Positions 16,166 to 24,410 of a DNA stretch of 64,000 nt are shown here, piece by piece. The translations under genes were made by a program, and so were the position numbers. The stretch is taken from contig NZ_JACRMG010000015.1 in the NCBI RefSeq assembly GCF_016219575.1, positions 35,244 to 99,243 of the forward strand, in the 5' to 3' direction. The number at the start of each line of letters is the position of its first letter. The stretch's first letter is position 1. Origin of the DNA: Bradyrhizobium sp. GTDB taxonomy: Bacteria; Pseudomonadota; Alphaproteobacteria; Rhizobiales; Xanthobacteraceae. The notes under the pieces are model-generated. The model was given only the letters and a program-made list of their open reading frames with translations, ran no database searches and was not told the origin of the DNA.

Positions 16166-17620
16166 ATGAGCAATACCAGCGTTCAGGACGATATAGACCT
16201 CGATTACGGGCCGCTCTATGCGGCGCGCAAGAAAGTGTTCCCCCAAAAGGTCTCCGGAACCTTCCGCCGCATCAAATGGGGCCTGATGGGGTTCTGTCTG
16301 GGTGTCTACTACTTCCTGCCCTTCGTGCGTTGGAACAGGGGCCTCGGTGCACCCGATCAGGCGGTGCTGATCGACTTCCCGAACAAGCGCTTCTATTTCT
16401 TCTTCATCGAGATCTGGCCGCAGGAACTCTATTACTTCACCGGCCTCCTGGTCATCGCCGCTCTCGTGCTGTTCCTGCTCAATTCGATCGGCGGGCGTAT
16501 CTGGTGCGGCTATCTCTGCCCGCAAACCGTCTGGACCGATCTGTTCTACGCCGTGGAGCGGCTGATCGAGGGCGATCGCCGCGAGCGCATGAAGAAAGAC
16601 GCCGCGGGCTGGAACCTCGAGCGCGTCTCGGAGACGGTCCTGAAACATTCGATCTGGCTGATGATCGCCTGGTGGACCGGCGGCGCCTGGGTGCTCTATT
16701 TCGCCGACGCGCCGACGCTGGTGTGGCAACTCCTCACTTTCCGGGCGCCGATGCTCGCCTACATCTGGATCGGCATCCTGACCGCCTCGACCTATGTGCT
16801 TGCCGGCTGGATGCGCGAGCAGGTCTGCGTCTACATGTGCCCGTGGCCGCGTATCCAGGCGGCGCTGACCGACGAATGGGCGCTCAACGTCACCTATCGC
16901 TACGACCGCGGCGAGAAGCGCACCTCGGTGAAGAAGGCGAAGGAACTGCGCGCCAGGGGTGAGCCGGTCGGCGATTGCGTCGACTGCTATCAATGCGTTG
17001 CGGTCTGCCCGACCGGCATTGACATCCGCAACGGGTCGCAGCTCGACTGCATCCAGTGCGGCCTGTGCATCGATGCCTGCGACACGGTCATGACCAAGAT
17101 CGGCCGGCCGACGCGGCTGATCGGTTATGACAGCGACATCAACATCAAGCGCCGCACCGAAGGAAAACCGGAGATCTACCGTGTGGTCCGGCCGCGTACC
17201 GTGATCTACTGCGGCCTGATCGCCGTCGTCGGCGCCATCATGCTCTATGCAATGCTGACGCGCTCGCTGCTCGACGTCAACGTGCTGCATGACCGCAACC
17301 CCGTTGCGGTGAAGCTGAGCGACGGCTCGATCCGCAATGCCTATACCATGCGCCTCCTCAACAAGCGCGGCTTCGACCGTGTCATCGCCATCGACATCGA
17401 CGGTCCCGTCAATGCGACTGTCCACGTCGTCGGCGTCGACTCGGTGACGCAGGACCGGCCGATGATCGTGCTCGGCCGCGACCAGACCACAGAGCTGCGC
17501 GTGCTGGTCACCGCACCCGCCGAGAACAACACCGAGAAGTCGGTACCGGTGCGGTTCCGGATCACCGACATCGGTCTCGGCGAGACTGCGGTCACGACAG
17601 ACAATTTTGTGACGCCTTGA
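16166..17620 (+). CDS. fixG: FixG/CcoG ferredoxin-type copper-reduction protein
   Basis: A 484-residue membrane protein with five or six membrane segments and two cysteine clusters, CVDCYQCVAVCP (from about residue 271) and CIQCGLCIDACD (from about 295), for [4Fe-4S] centres. The membrane-proximal WCGYLCPQTVWTD and CVYMCPWPRIQAALTD motifs are diagnostic of CcoG. The C-terminal part forms a periplasmic Ig-like domain. CcoG is thought to reduce Cu(II) for CuB assembly of the cbb3 oxidase. ATG 16166 is preferred over the TTG one codon upstream. Confidence 0.96.
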   Translation: MSNTSVQDDIDLDYGPLYAARKKVFPQKVSGTFRRIKWGLMGFCLGVYYFLPFVRWNRGLGAPDQAVLIDFPNKRFYFFFIEIWPQELYYFTGLLVIAALVLFLLNSIGGRIWCGYLCPQTVWTDLFYAVERLIEGDRRERMKKDAAGWNLERVSETVLKHSIWLMIAWWTGGAWVLYFADAPTLVWQLLTFRAPMLAYIWIGILTASTYVLAGWMREQVCVYMCPWPRIQAALTDEWALNVTYRYDRGEKRTSVKKAKELRARGEPVGDCVDCYQCVAVCPTGIDIRNGSQLDCIQCGLCIDACDTVMTKIGRPTRLIGYDSDINIKRRTEGKPEIYRVVRPRTVIYCGLIAVVGAIMLYAMLTRSLLDVNVLHDRNPVAVKLSDGSIRNAYTMRLLNKRGFDRVIAIDIDGPVNATVHVVGVDSVTQDRPMIVLGRDQTTELRVLVTAPAENNTEKSVPVRFRITDIGLGETAVTTDNFVTP

Positions 17621-17640
17621 GAAGCGGGCAGGAGTTTCCG

Positions 17641-18141
17641 ATGCGCAACCCACCCAGTACACCGCGGCCGCTGACGGGACGAAGGGTCCTGTTCTATCTC
17701 GTCGCCTTCTTCGCCCTCGTCATCGGCGTCAACCTGGTGATGATGAAACTGGCCATCGACACGTTGCCGGGGACGGAAGTCGACAGCGCCTATCGCGCCA
17801 GCCTCGCCTATGCGGGCGAGATATCGGCGGCGCGAGACCAGAACCGGCGCAACTGGAAGGTCGATGCCCATGTCGAGCGCCGGGCCGACGGCGCAGCCAC
17901 GGTGCGACTCGATGCGCGCGACGCCAACGGCGCGCCGCTGTCCGGGTTGAAATTCTCCGGACGGCTGGAGCGGCCGACCGACAAGCGGATCGACCGCGCG
18001 GTCGAACTCGCCGAATCCGGCATTGGCGTCTATCGCGGCAACGCAACCGACGTGCTGCCGGGGCAATGGGATCTCGTGATCGAGGGCGAGGCGAGGGGCG
18101 CGCGGCTGTTCCTGTCGCGCAACCGCGTCATTCTCAATTAG
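17641..18141 (+). CDS. fixH: FixH cbb3 oxidase assembly protein
   Basis: A 166-residue protein with one N-terminal membrane segment (GRRVLFYLVAFFALVIGVNL) and a periplasmic domain with the FixH signature YRASLAYAGEISAARDQNRRNW. It works with the copper-transporting FixI in assembly of the cbb3 oxidase. The start at 17641 follows AGGAG; an upstream TTG that overlaps the fixG stop is less likely. Confidence 0.94.
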   Translation: MRNPPSTPRPLTGRRVLFYLVAFFALVIGVNLVMMKLAIDTLPGTEVDSAYRASLAYAGEISAARDQNRRNWKVDAHVERRADGAATVRLDARDANGAPLSGLKFSGRLERPTDKRIDRAVELAESGIGVYRGNATDVLPGQWDLVIEGEARGARLFLSRNRVILN

Positions 18142-18152
18142 TGGAAGTTAAG

Positions 18153-20345
18153 ATGGCACTGACTCGCGACTATTCCCACTATGTGAAGGAACTGGACACC
18201 GGCATCGCCCATCTCGACCTCGCGGTCGAGGGCGTCAGCTGCGCCGGCTGCATGGCCAAGATCGAACGCGGCCTCTCCGCCATTCCCGAGGTTACCCGCG
18301 CGCGGGTAAACCTGACCGATCGCCGGCTGGCGGTGGAATGGAAGAAGGGGGCGGTCGACCCGGCGGCCCTGATCGACCGGCTCGCCGAGCTCGGCTACAA
18401 GGCCTATCCGTTCGAGCCGGTGCGCGCCGAGATCGTCGAAGCCGAGCAGTCGCGCTTCCTGCTGCGCTGCCTGGGCGTCGCCGCATTCGCCGCCATGAAC
18501 GTGATGATGCTGTCGATCCCGGTGTGGTCGGGCAACGTCTCCGATATGCTGCCCGAGCAGCGTGATTTCTTCCACTGGATGTCGGCGCTGATCGTGCTGC
18601 CGGCGGCGGCCTATGCCGGCCAGCCGTTCTTCCTGTCGGCCTGGCGCGCGCTTCGGGCCGGCGGGGTCAACATGGACGTGCCGATCACGATCGGCGTCAT
18701 CCTTGCGCTCGCCATGAGCGTGGTAGAGACCATTCATCACGCCGAGCACGCCTATTTCGATGCCGCGGTGATGCTGCTCACCTTCCTGCTGGCGGGGCGC
18801 TATCTCGACCAGAACATGCGGCGGCGGACCCGCGCGGTGGCCGGCAATCTCGCCGCGCTGAAAGCGGAGACCGCGGCCAAATTCGTCGGCCCCGACGAGA
18901 TCAGCGAAGTGCCGGCGGCGAGCATCCGCGCCGGCGACATCGTGCTGCTGCGGCCGGGCGAGCGCTCGGCCGTCGACGGCGAAGTGATCGAGGGCCGCTC
19001 CGAGATCGACCAGAGCCTGATCACGGGCGAGACGCGGCATGTCGCCGCGGAGAAGGGCACGCCGGTTTATGCCGGCACGATGAACGTTTCGGGCGCGCTG
19101 CGGGTCAAGGTCGCGGCTGCGGCCGAGGGCACGCTGCTTGCCGAGATCACGCGGCTGCTGGAAAACGCGCTGCAGGCGCGATCGCGCTACGTGCAGCTCG
19201 CCGACCGCGCCTCGCGGCTCTATGCGCCGGTGGTGCATGTCACCGCGGCGCTGACCATGCTCGGCTGGGTCGCGTGGGGCGCGAGCTGGCACGACGCCAT
19301 CGTCACGGCGATTGCCGTGCTGATCATTACCTGTCCCTGTGCGCTGGGACTGGCGATCCCCGCGGTGCAGACGGTGGTGGCGGGCGCCATGTTCCGCGCC
19401 GGCGTGCTGATCAATTCGGGTGATGCGATCGAGCGCGTGTCCGACGTCGATACCGTCGTGTTCGACAAGACGGGGACGCTGACGCTGCCGGATCTCGACG
19501 TCGTCAATGCGCAAAACATCCCCTCTGACGTGTTCAGCCTCGCCGGCCGCCTCGCGCTTGCAAGCCATCACCCCGTCGCCGCGGCCGTGGCGCGCGCCGC
19601 GCAGGCGAGGGCGCCGCTTTCCGGCGCGCAGGAGGAGCCCGGCAAGGGCGTGCGCGCGATGATCGATGGCGTCGAGGTCCGCCTTGGCAGTCCCTCGTTC
19701 TGCGATGCCGATGGCCTCGCCAATGAAATCCTGAGCCGCGACCCCGAAGTCTCGGTTGTGGCGTTCCGCCGCGGCACGCAATGCCACGTCTTCGCGGTGC
19801 GTCAGCAATTGCGTCCGGATGCGGTCGCCACGATTGCAGCGTTGAAGCAGCGCGGCATCGTGGTGGAGCTGCTTTCCGGCGACCGCGAGCCCGCGGTCCA
19901 GCACGCCGCGAACGCGCTCGGTGTCGGCATCTGGCGTGCCGGCGTCACGCCGGCAGAAAAGATCGCGCGAATCGAGGAGCTGAAGCGGCAGGGCCGCAAG
20001 GTGATGATGGTCGGCGACGGCATGAACGACGCGCCGTCGCTGGCAGCCGCCAGCGTGTCGATGTCTCCGGTCAGCGCCACGCATCTCAGCCAGGCCACCG
20101 CCGACCTCGTCTTCCTCGGCAGGGAACTGTCCCCCGTGGTCGCGGCCATCGACTATTCCCGCAAGGCCGTATACCTCATGAAGCAGAACATCTGGCTCGC
20201 CGTCGGCTATAATGCGCTTGCGGTGCCGGTGGCGATCGTGGGCCTGGCGACGCCGCTGATCGCGGCAGCCGCCATGTCCGGCTCGTCGGTGCTGGTCATG
20301 CTGAACGCGCTACGCGCCCGCCACGCCGGGCAGGAGGTGCGCTGA
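18153..20345 (+). CDS. fixI: FixI/CcoI copper-exporting P1B-type ATPase
   Basis: A 730-residue P-type ATPase. The N-terminal metal-binding domain contains GVSCAGCMAKIE (Cys 30 and 33). The membrane metal site is TCPCALGLA near 393, the phosphorylation motif DKTGTLTL near 438, the SHHP motif near 470 and the hinge GDGMNDAPSL near the C-terminus. It delivers copper to the periplasmic side for the haem-copper centre of FixN. GGAAGTTAAG precedes the ATG. The stop overlaps the fixS start by one base. Confidence 0.96.
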   Translation: MALTRDYSHYVKELDTGIAHLDLAVEGVSCAGCMAKIERGLSAIPEVTRARVNLTDRRLAVEWKKGAVDPAALIDRLAELGYKAYPFEPVRAEIVEAEQSRFLLRCLGVAAFAAMNVMMLSIPVWSGNVSDMLPEQRDFFHWMSALIVLPAAAYAGQPFFLSAWRALRAGGVNMDVPITIGVILALAMSVVETIHHAEHAYFDAAVMLLTFLLAGRYLDQNMRRRTRAVAGNLAALKAETAAKFVGPDEISEVPAASIRAGDIVLLRPGERSAVDGEVIEGRSEIDQSLITGETRHVAAEKGTPVYAGTMNVSGALRVKVAAAAEGTLLAEITRLLENALQARSRYVQLADRASRLYAPVVHVTAALTMLGWVAWGASWHDAIVTAIAVLIITCPCALGLAIPAVQTVVAGAMFRAGVLINSGDAIERVSDVDTVVFDKTGTLTLPDLDVVNAQNIPSDVFSLAGRLALASHHPVAAAVARAAQARAPLSGAQEEPGKGVRAMIDGVEVRLGSPSFCDADGLANEILSRDPEVSVVAFRRGTQCHVFAVRQQLRPDAVATIAALKQRGIVVELLSGDREPAVQHAANALGVGIWRAGVTPAEKIARIEELKRQGRKVMMVGDGMNDAPSLAAASVSMSPVSATHLSQATADLVFLGRELSPVVAAIDYSRKAVYLMKQNIWLAVGYNALAVPVAIVGLATPLIAAAAMSGSSVLVMLNALRARHAGQEVR

Positions 20346-20524
20346 TGGAGGTATTGGTCTATCTGGTGCCGCTGGCGCTCGGACTGGGCGCATTGGGGCT
20401 TGCGGGCTTTCTCTGGTCGCTCAAGAGCGGCCAGTACGACGATCTCGACGGTGCCGCCTGGCGCGCCATCGCCGATGACGATCCGCCGCAGGCGGCGCCC
20501 AAAAAAAAGCTGGGAAGCCCGTGA
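20345..20524 (+). CDS. fixS: FixS/CcoS cbb3 oxidase maturation peptide
   Basis: A 59-residue peptide (MEVLVYLVPLALGLGALGLA...) with one membrane segment and the CcoS core GFLWSLKSGQYDDLDGAAWR. Its ATG overlaps the fixI TGA (ATGA), so translation is coupled. CcoS is needed for cofactor insertion into the oxidase. Confidence 0.95.
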   Translation: MEVLVYLVPLALGLGALGLAGFLWSLKSGQYDDLDGAAWRAIADDDPPQAAPKKKLGSP

Positions 20525-20531
20525 TTTATTT

Positions 20532-20559
20532 CGGCCGCCGGTAACCTTGACGGCGGCCG
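20532..20559 (+). terminator. GC-rich hairpin after fixS, no T tract
   Basis: CGGCCGCCG (20532-20540) pairs perfectly with CGGCGGCCG (20551-20559) across a 10-base loop, eight bases after the fixS stop. There is no run of T, so it may stabilise the mRNA 3' end or be only a weak terminator. Confidence 0.45.
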
Positions 20560-20628
20560 GCGCTGGAATTGCGGGGGTTGCTTCCTAGATAATGAGGGTT
20601 CCCTTTTTCGTTGTTCAGGAGGCCGCGC

Positions 20629-21027
20629 ATGGCCCCGAAACGCGTTCTTGCTGCAATCGCCTCCTCCGCCCTGCTGGCGCTGGGCTCCCCTGCGCTCGCG
20701 AACGAATATCGCGCCGGCGAGTTGCTCAGTCTCGACCTGTCGAAGGCGGTGCTGTCGCCGAAGCGCATTGGGCCGCCTGCCGAGTTCGCGCCGGTGCCGG
20801 TACAGGCCCGCACCGATCCGAAGCAGGTCGCCGCGGAACCGCAGGCTGAGCGTCAGCCTATGGTACGAACGAGCAAAATGACCCAGCCGTCGGTGGCGAA
20901 ACCGCGCGGCGCCGCACGCACCAGGCTGGCCCGCCGCCACGGCAATCCGCTGGACGCCCAGGCCATGGACACGCGTATCCAGACATGGCCCTGCAAGTCC
21001 GGCGGCATCTGCAACTGGAAGCGCTGA
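20629..21027 (+). CDS. Secreted cationic protein of unknown function
   Basis: A 132-residue protein with a clear signal peptide (MAPKRVLAAIASSALLALGS, cleavage near ALA-NEYRAG). The mature part is rich in Pro, Arg and Lys and ends ...TRIQTWPCKSGGICNWKR, with two cysteines eight residues apart that could form a disulphide. AGGAGG is well placed before the ATG at 20629; a TTG at 20611 is less likely. It lies downstream of fixS but beyond a strong hairpin, so joint control with fixGHIS is possible but unproven. I do not recognise the family. Confidence 0.75.
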   Translation: MAPKRVLAAIASSALLALGSPALANEYRAGELLSLDLSKAVLSPKRIGPPAEFAPVPVQARTDPKQVAAEPQAERQPMVRTSKMTQPSVAKPRGAARTRLARRHGNPLDAQAMDTRIQTWPCKSGGICNWKR

Positions 21028-21050
21028 TCTCCTCGCGCGCCAGGAGTCAT

Positions 21051-21079
21051 CTCCCCGTCGCAAAAGCTTCGGCGGGGAG
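21051..21079 (+). terminator. Possible terminator hairpin after the secreted protein gene
   Basis: CTCCCCGTCG (21051-21060) pairs with CGGCGGGGAG (21070-21079) with one wobble position and a nine-base loop. No T tract follows, so this is a weak call. Confidence 0.35.
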
Positions 21080-21149
21080 TCAAGAAACCTTCGACCGGCA
21101 GTCAAGATGAACGGGCACCTTCCGTCGCGATTCGACGGAGGTGTACCGG

Positions 21150-22727
21150 ATGGCGAATGCGATTCGCAGCGCGAGGCAGGGGCCGCTGACGCGGCGGCAG
21201 TTCCTCGCTCGATCCGCTTCGACGATGGCCGTTGCGGGCATCGGTACGATTGCAAAACCCTATCTAAGCCGCGCCGCCGATCGCCCGCTGATTGCGGACG
21301 GAATCCAGTCAGGCGATGTCGAGGCTGGCTCCGCCGTGATCTGGGCGCGCGCCGACCGGCCGTCGCGCATGCGGGTCGAATGCTCGACGATGGAAAGCTT
21401 TGCCAGCATCGTTCGCGCCGCCTCCATCGACGCGCTCCCCGGGCGCGACCTCACCGCAAAGCTCCTGATCGATGGCCTGCCGGCGGGGCAGGAGATATTT
21501 TATCGGGTGCGCTTCGAAGGTTTCGAGGCCGGCCATGCCGGCGCGACGCAGACCGGGCGCTTCCGCACCGCGCCATCGGAACGGCGCTCGGTCTCTTTCC
21601 TCTGGTCCGGCGATACTGCGGGGCAGGGCTGGGGCATCGATCCCGCACGCGGTGGCATGCGCACCTACCGGACCATGCTGCAGAACCGGCCGGACTTCTT
21701 CATCCATTGCGGCGACCACATCTATGCGGATTGTCCGATCGAGCGCGAGCTGAAGCTGCCGAACGGCGGGACCTGGCGCAATCTGGTGACGGAAGAGAAA
21801 TCGGTCGTCGCGCACAGCCTCGAGCAGTTCCGCGGCAACTACAAGTACAATCTGCTGGACGAGAATTTCCGCGCTTTTCATGCGCAAGTGCCGATGCTGG
21901 CGCAATGGGACGACCATGAGGTGACCAACGACTGGTCGCCGCTCGGTACCTCGGACGCAACCGGTTATGCCGAGGATGGCAGCTCGCTGATGGTGGCGTG
22001 CGCCCGCCGCGCCTTTCACGAATTCATGCCGATCCGCAGCATCCCGGCTCGGGACGGCCGCATCTATCGCAAGATCGCTTACGGCCCGCTGCTCGACGTC
22101 TTCCTGATCGACATGCGCAGCTATCGCGACTCCTCGGGCAACAGCGGTGACGATCGCGACACCAGCATCTTCGGCGCTACACAGCTCGCCTGGCTGAAGC
22201 GCGAGCTGGTCGCTTCGGATGCGACCTGGAAGGTAATAGCGGCCGATATGCCGATCGGGCTTTTCAGCGAGGATGCGATCGCGCTCGGCGACGGGCCGCC
22301 GGAACGGCGCGAGCACGAGATCGCCGACTTGCTGTCCTTCATCAAGCGCGCTGGCCTGCGCAACATCGTCTGGCTCACCGCCGACATGCATTACACCGCC
22401 GCGCACCATTACGATCCCGGCCGCGCCGTATTCCAGGATTTCGAGCCGTTCTGGGAATTCGTCTCCGGTCCCCTGCATGCCGGCACCTGGGCACCGGGCA
22501 AGCTCGACAACACCTTCGGGCCGAAGGCGATATACCAGAAGGGCTGCGACGGCGAGAATCTCGCGCCCTGTTTCGGGATGCAGTTCTTCGGCCGTGTCGA
22601 TATCGACGGCGGGAGCGGCGTCATGACGGTGACGCTGAAGGACGTCGACGACACCAGCCTGTGGTCGGTCGACATTGTGCCGCAACCCGACGCGCGGCCG
22701 GGACTATTGGTCGCGCAGCACATCTGA
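21150..22727 (+). CDS. phoD: Tat-exported PhoD-like alkaline phosphatase/phosphodiesterase
   Basis: A 525-residue protein. The Tat signal LTRRQFLARSASTMAVAGIG is followed by the PhoD N-terminal beta domain (ADGIQSGDVEAGSAVIWARA). The metallophosphatase core contains FLWSGDTAGQGWG, FIHCGDHIYADCPIE, QWDDHEVTNDW and WLTADMHYTAAH, which supply the metal ligands. It should hydrolyse phosphoesters outside the cytoplasm. GGAGGT lies eight bases before ATG 21150; an in-frame GTG at 21141 overlaps that site and is less likely. No Pho box was recognised. Confidence 0.9.
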   Translation: MANAIRSARQGPLTRRQFLARSASTMAVAGIGTIAKPYLSRAADRPLIADGIQSGDVEAGSAVIWARADRPSRMRVECSTMESFASIVRAASIDALPGRDLTAKLLIDGLPAGQEIFYRVRFEGFEAGHAGATQTGRFRTAPSERRSVSFLWSGDTAGQGWGIDPARGGMRTYRTMLQNRPDFFIHCGDHIYADCPIERELKLPNGGTWRNLVTEEKSVVAHSLEQFRGNYKYNLLDENFRAFHAQVPMLAQWDDHEVTNDWSPLGTSDATGYAEDGSSLMVACARRAFHEFMPIRSIPARDGRIYRKIAYGPLLDVFLIDMRSYRDSSGNSGDDRDTSIFGATQLAWLKRELVASDATWKVIAADMPIGLFSEDAIALGDGPPERREHEIADLLSFIKRAGLRNIVWLTADMHYTAAHHYDPGRAVFQDFEPFWEFVSGPLHAGTWAPGKLDNTFGPKAIYQKGCDGENLAPCFGMQFFGRVDIDGGSGVMTVTLKDVDDTSLWSVDIVPQPDARPGLLVAQHI

Positions 22728-22743
22728 GCCTCGGGTCGGCGGC

Positions 22744-22887
22744 CTATTGGTAGAATGACGCAATAAAATAGCCGCCGACGACCAGCAGCAGGGATAGCGC
22801 GATCGCCACGCCAAGCACGCCGAGGCTGATCGCGAGCAATCCATTGGTGTCCAGCCATCTTTTTAGCGCATCGCCCGGCTTGGCCAT
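22744..22887 (-). CDS. 47-residue single-pass membrane peptide
   Basis: Reads MAKPGDALKRWLDTNGLLAI from an ATG at 22887 and has one membrane segment (about 18-40), ending FIASFYQ. GGGA lies a few bases upstream. It ends 17 bp from the stop of the convergent phoD gene. The amphipathic N-terminus followed by a membrane helix is seen in many small alphaproteobacterial proteins. No family was recognised, but the clean start, composition and fit between flanking genes support a real gene. Confidence 0.6.
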   Translation of the reverse strand: MAKPGDALKRWLDTNGLLAISLGVLGVAIALSLLLVVGGYFIASFYQ

Positions 22888-23031
22888 GGTTCCCTAACTC
22901 GATCTTGATTTGCGCCAGCCGCTTCCGGCAGGCTATCGCTGTTACCCCGTCTCATTCCGCCTATCAACCAGCCCCTTTGTCTACTGTTACCGGCCGCCCC
23001 TCGGGCGGTCCAAAAGCCGTTTGGAGCACCC

Positions 23032-23850
23032 ATGCAGACCATCAAGACCCAGGGCATTGCCATGCCAAAACTCGGGCTCGGCACTTTCCGCATGCAGGGC
23101 GATACCTGCCGCGCGGCGGTAGAAAGCGCCCTTGCGCTCGGCTACCGCCACATCGACACCGCGGAGATGTACGGCAATGAGGAGCCGATTGGCGCGGCGA
23201 TCGCGGCCTCCGGCCTGCCGCGCGGCGAACTGCACGTGACGACCAAGGTCTGGGTCGACAATCTGGCGCCGGACGCCATCCGCCGGGCGTTCGACGCATC
23301 CATGAGAAAGCTGCGGCTCGATCGGATCGATCTCTATCTCGTGCACTGGCCTTCGCGCGACATGAATCTGCCGGCCGTTCTGGAGACGCTGATGGAGCTG
23401 AAGGAGGAGGGACGCACGCGCGCCATCGGCGTCGCCAATTTCACCACGGCGCTGCTGAAGGTCGCGGTCGAACAGGTGCGGGCGCCGATCGCCTGCAACC
23501 AGGTCGAATATCACGTGATGCTGGATCAATCGAAGCTGCGGAAATATCTCGCCGCGCACGACATCCCGCTGGTCGCCTACTGCCCGCTGGCACAGGGTCG
23601 CGCGGCCTCCGAGGAGCGGCTGGCGAAGATCGGCCGCAAGCACAATGCAAGCGCTGCGCAAGTCGCGCTGAAATGGCTGCTCGACCAGGACGGCGTCGCC
23701 GCGATTCCGAAGGCCTCTCGCGCCGAGAGCCAGAAAGCCAATCTCGACGCGCTGAAGGTCGTGCTCGACGACGACGACCGCAAGGCCATCGCCGCGCTGC
23801 CGAAAGACAGGCGCTGCGTGAATCCTGGTTTTGGGCCGGATTGGGACTAG
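23032..23850 (+). CDS. Aldo/keto reductase (2,5-diketo-D-gluconate reductase type)
   Basis: A 272-residue NADPH-dependent reductase with the AKR pattern: YRHIDTAEMYGNEEPIG (catalytic Asp and Tyr), VTTKVW (catalytic Lys), LYLVHWP (His) and C-terminal coenzyme-binding AIPKASRAESQKAN. It reduces aldehydes or ketones in the cytoplasm; the sequence does not fix the substrate. A strong hairpin terminator follows. The gene stands alone, with the small membrane gene divergent upstream. Confidence 0.9.
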   Translation: MQTIKTQGIAMPKLGLGTFRMQGDTCRAAVESALALGYRHIDTAEMYGNEEPIGAAIAASGLPRGELHVTTKVWVDNLAPDAIRRAFDASMRKLRLDRIDLYLVHWPSRDMNLPAVLETLMELKEEGRTRAIGVANFTTALLKVAVEQVRAPIACNQVEYHVMLDQSKLRKYLAAHDIPLVAYCPLAQGRAASEERLAKIGRKHNASAAQVALKWLLDQDGVAAIPKASRAESQKANLDALKVVLDDDDRKAIAALPKDRRCVNPGFGPDWD

Positions 23851-23864
23851 GGATGACGGAATAG

Positions 23865-23894
23865 AAAATGGCTCCTCACTAGAGGAGCCATTTT
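23865..23894. terminator. Bidirectional rho-independent terminator
   Basis: AAAATGGCTCCTC (23865-23877) pairs perfectly with GAGGAGCCATTTT (23882-23894) around a four-base loop. A and T runs on the two sides let it serve the reductase gene and the convergent His-rich peptide gene. Confidence 0.9.
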
Positions 23895-23907
23895 CCTGTG
23901 TCGGCCG

Positions 23908-24138
23908 TCAGTAGCGGTGATAGCGCTTCTTGATGACCACGACGCGGTCGCCATGGCGGTGATGGTGGCGCCAGCCGCGATGCAAGCCATGGTCATGGTG
24001 CATCCGCGCATGTGCGCCGTACCAGCCGTGATGATGACCATGGCCGCGCTTGATGACGATGGTCTGGGCGCTGGCGATCGACGGCACCGCCACTGCCATC
24101 GCGCCGAGAGCAGCCAGCACAAAAGCAAACTTCTTCAT
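23908..24138 (-). CDS. Histidine-rich secreted peptide
   Basis: A 76-residue protein with a signal peptide (MKKFAFVLAALGAMAVAVPS, cleavage near ASA-QTIVIK). The mature part of about 50 residues carries roughly 17 His plus many Arg/Gly/Tyr (RGHGHHHGWYGAHARMHHDH). Such composition suggests binding of divalent metals or a structural cell-envelope role; no enzymatic motif is present. GAGGAGG precedes the ATG. A GGAAC-N16-CGTT promoter sits 28 bp upstream of the start, so expression by the general stress sigma factor EcfG is predicted. Confidence 0.85.
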   Translation of the reverse strand: MKKFAFVLAALGAMAVAVPSIASAQTIVIKRGHGHHHGWYGAHARMHHDHGLHRGWRHHHRHGDRVVVIKKRYHRY

Positions 24139-24165
24139 GATGTCCTCCTCACATGATGAGGATGA

Positions 24166-24190
24166 AACGACCGATACAAAGGAACGTTCC
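24166..24190 (-). promoter_or_regulatory. EcfG-type general stress promoter (GGAAC-N16-CGTT)
   Basis: On the minus strand GGAAC (24190-24186) and CGTT (24169-24166) are separated by 16 bases, the spacing described for EcfG promoters in alphaproteobacteria. The -10 element ends 28 bp before the ATG of the His-rich peptide, leaving a short leader with GAGGAGG. Confidence 0.7.
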
Positions 24191-24410
24191 GCTGGAACCG
24201 GAGGAGTTTCCTGAACCGCTGTTCACACGGTTCGTGCTTGAGCAATGGACAATCACGAGCTCTTTTCTCACAGCGGCCGAGGGCGCGCCGATGCTGTTGC
24301 AGAATGCCCCCCTCGAAATGGGCGTGCGCCCATCTCGTTGCGGCTTGCGCAAGACGGTCGAGCGGCGCATCATCGCGGCATAACAAAATTCATTCTGGGG
24401 GAGCGCTGCC

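Noticed and set aside
18138..20084. 648-codon leftward frame
   Set aside because: Antisense to fixI, whose P-type ATPase motifs are complete.
24153..24383. 76-codon rightward frame between the His-rich peptide and the amidohydrolase
   Set aside because: It covers the EcfG promoter of the divergent gene, has no ribosome site of its own and no recognisable protein character.
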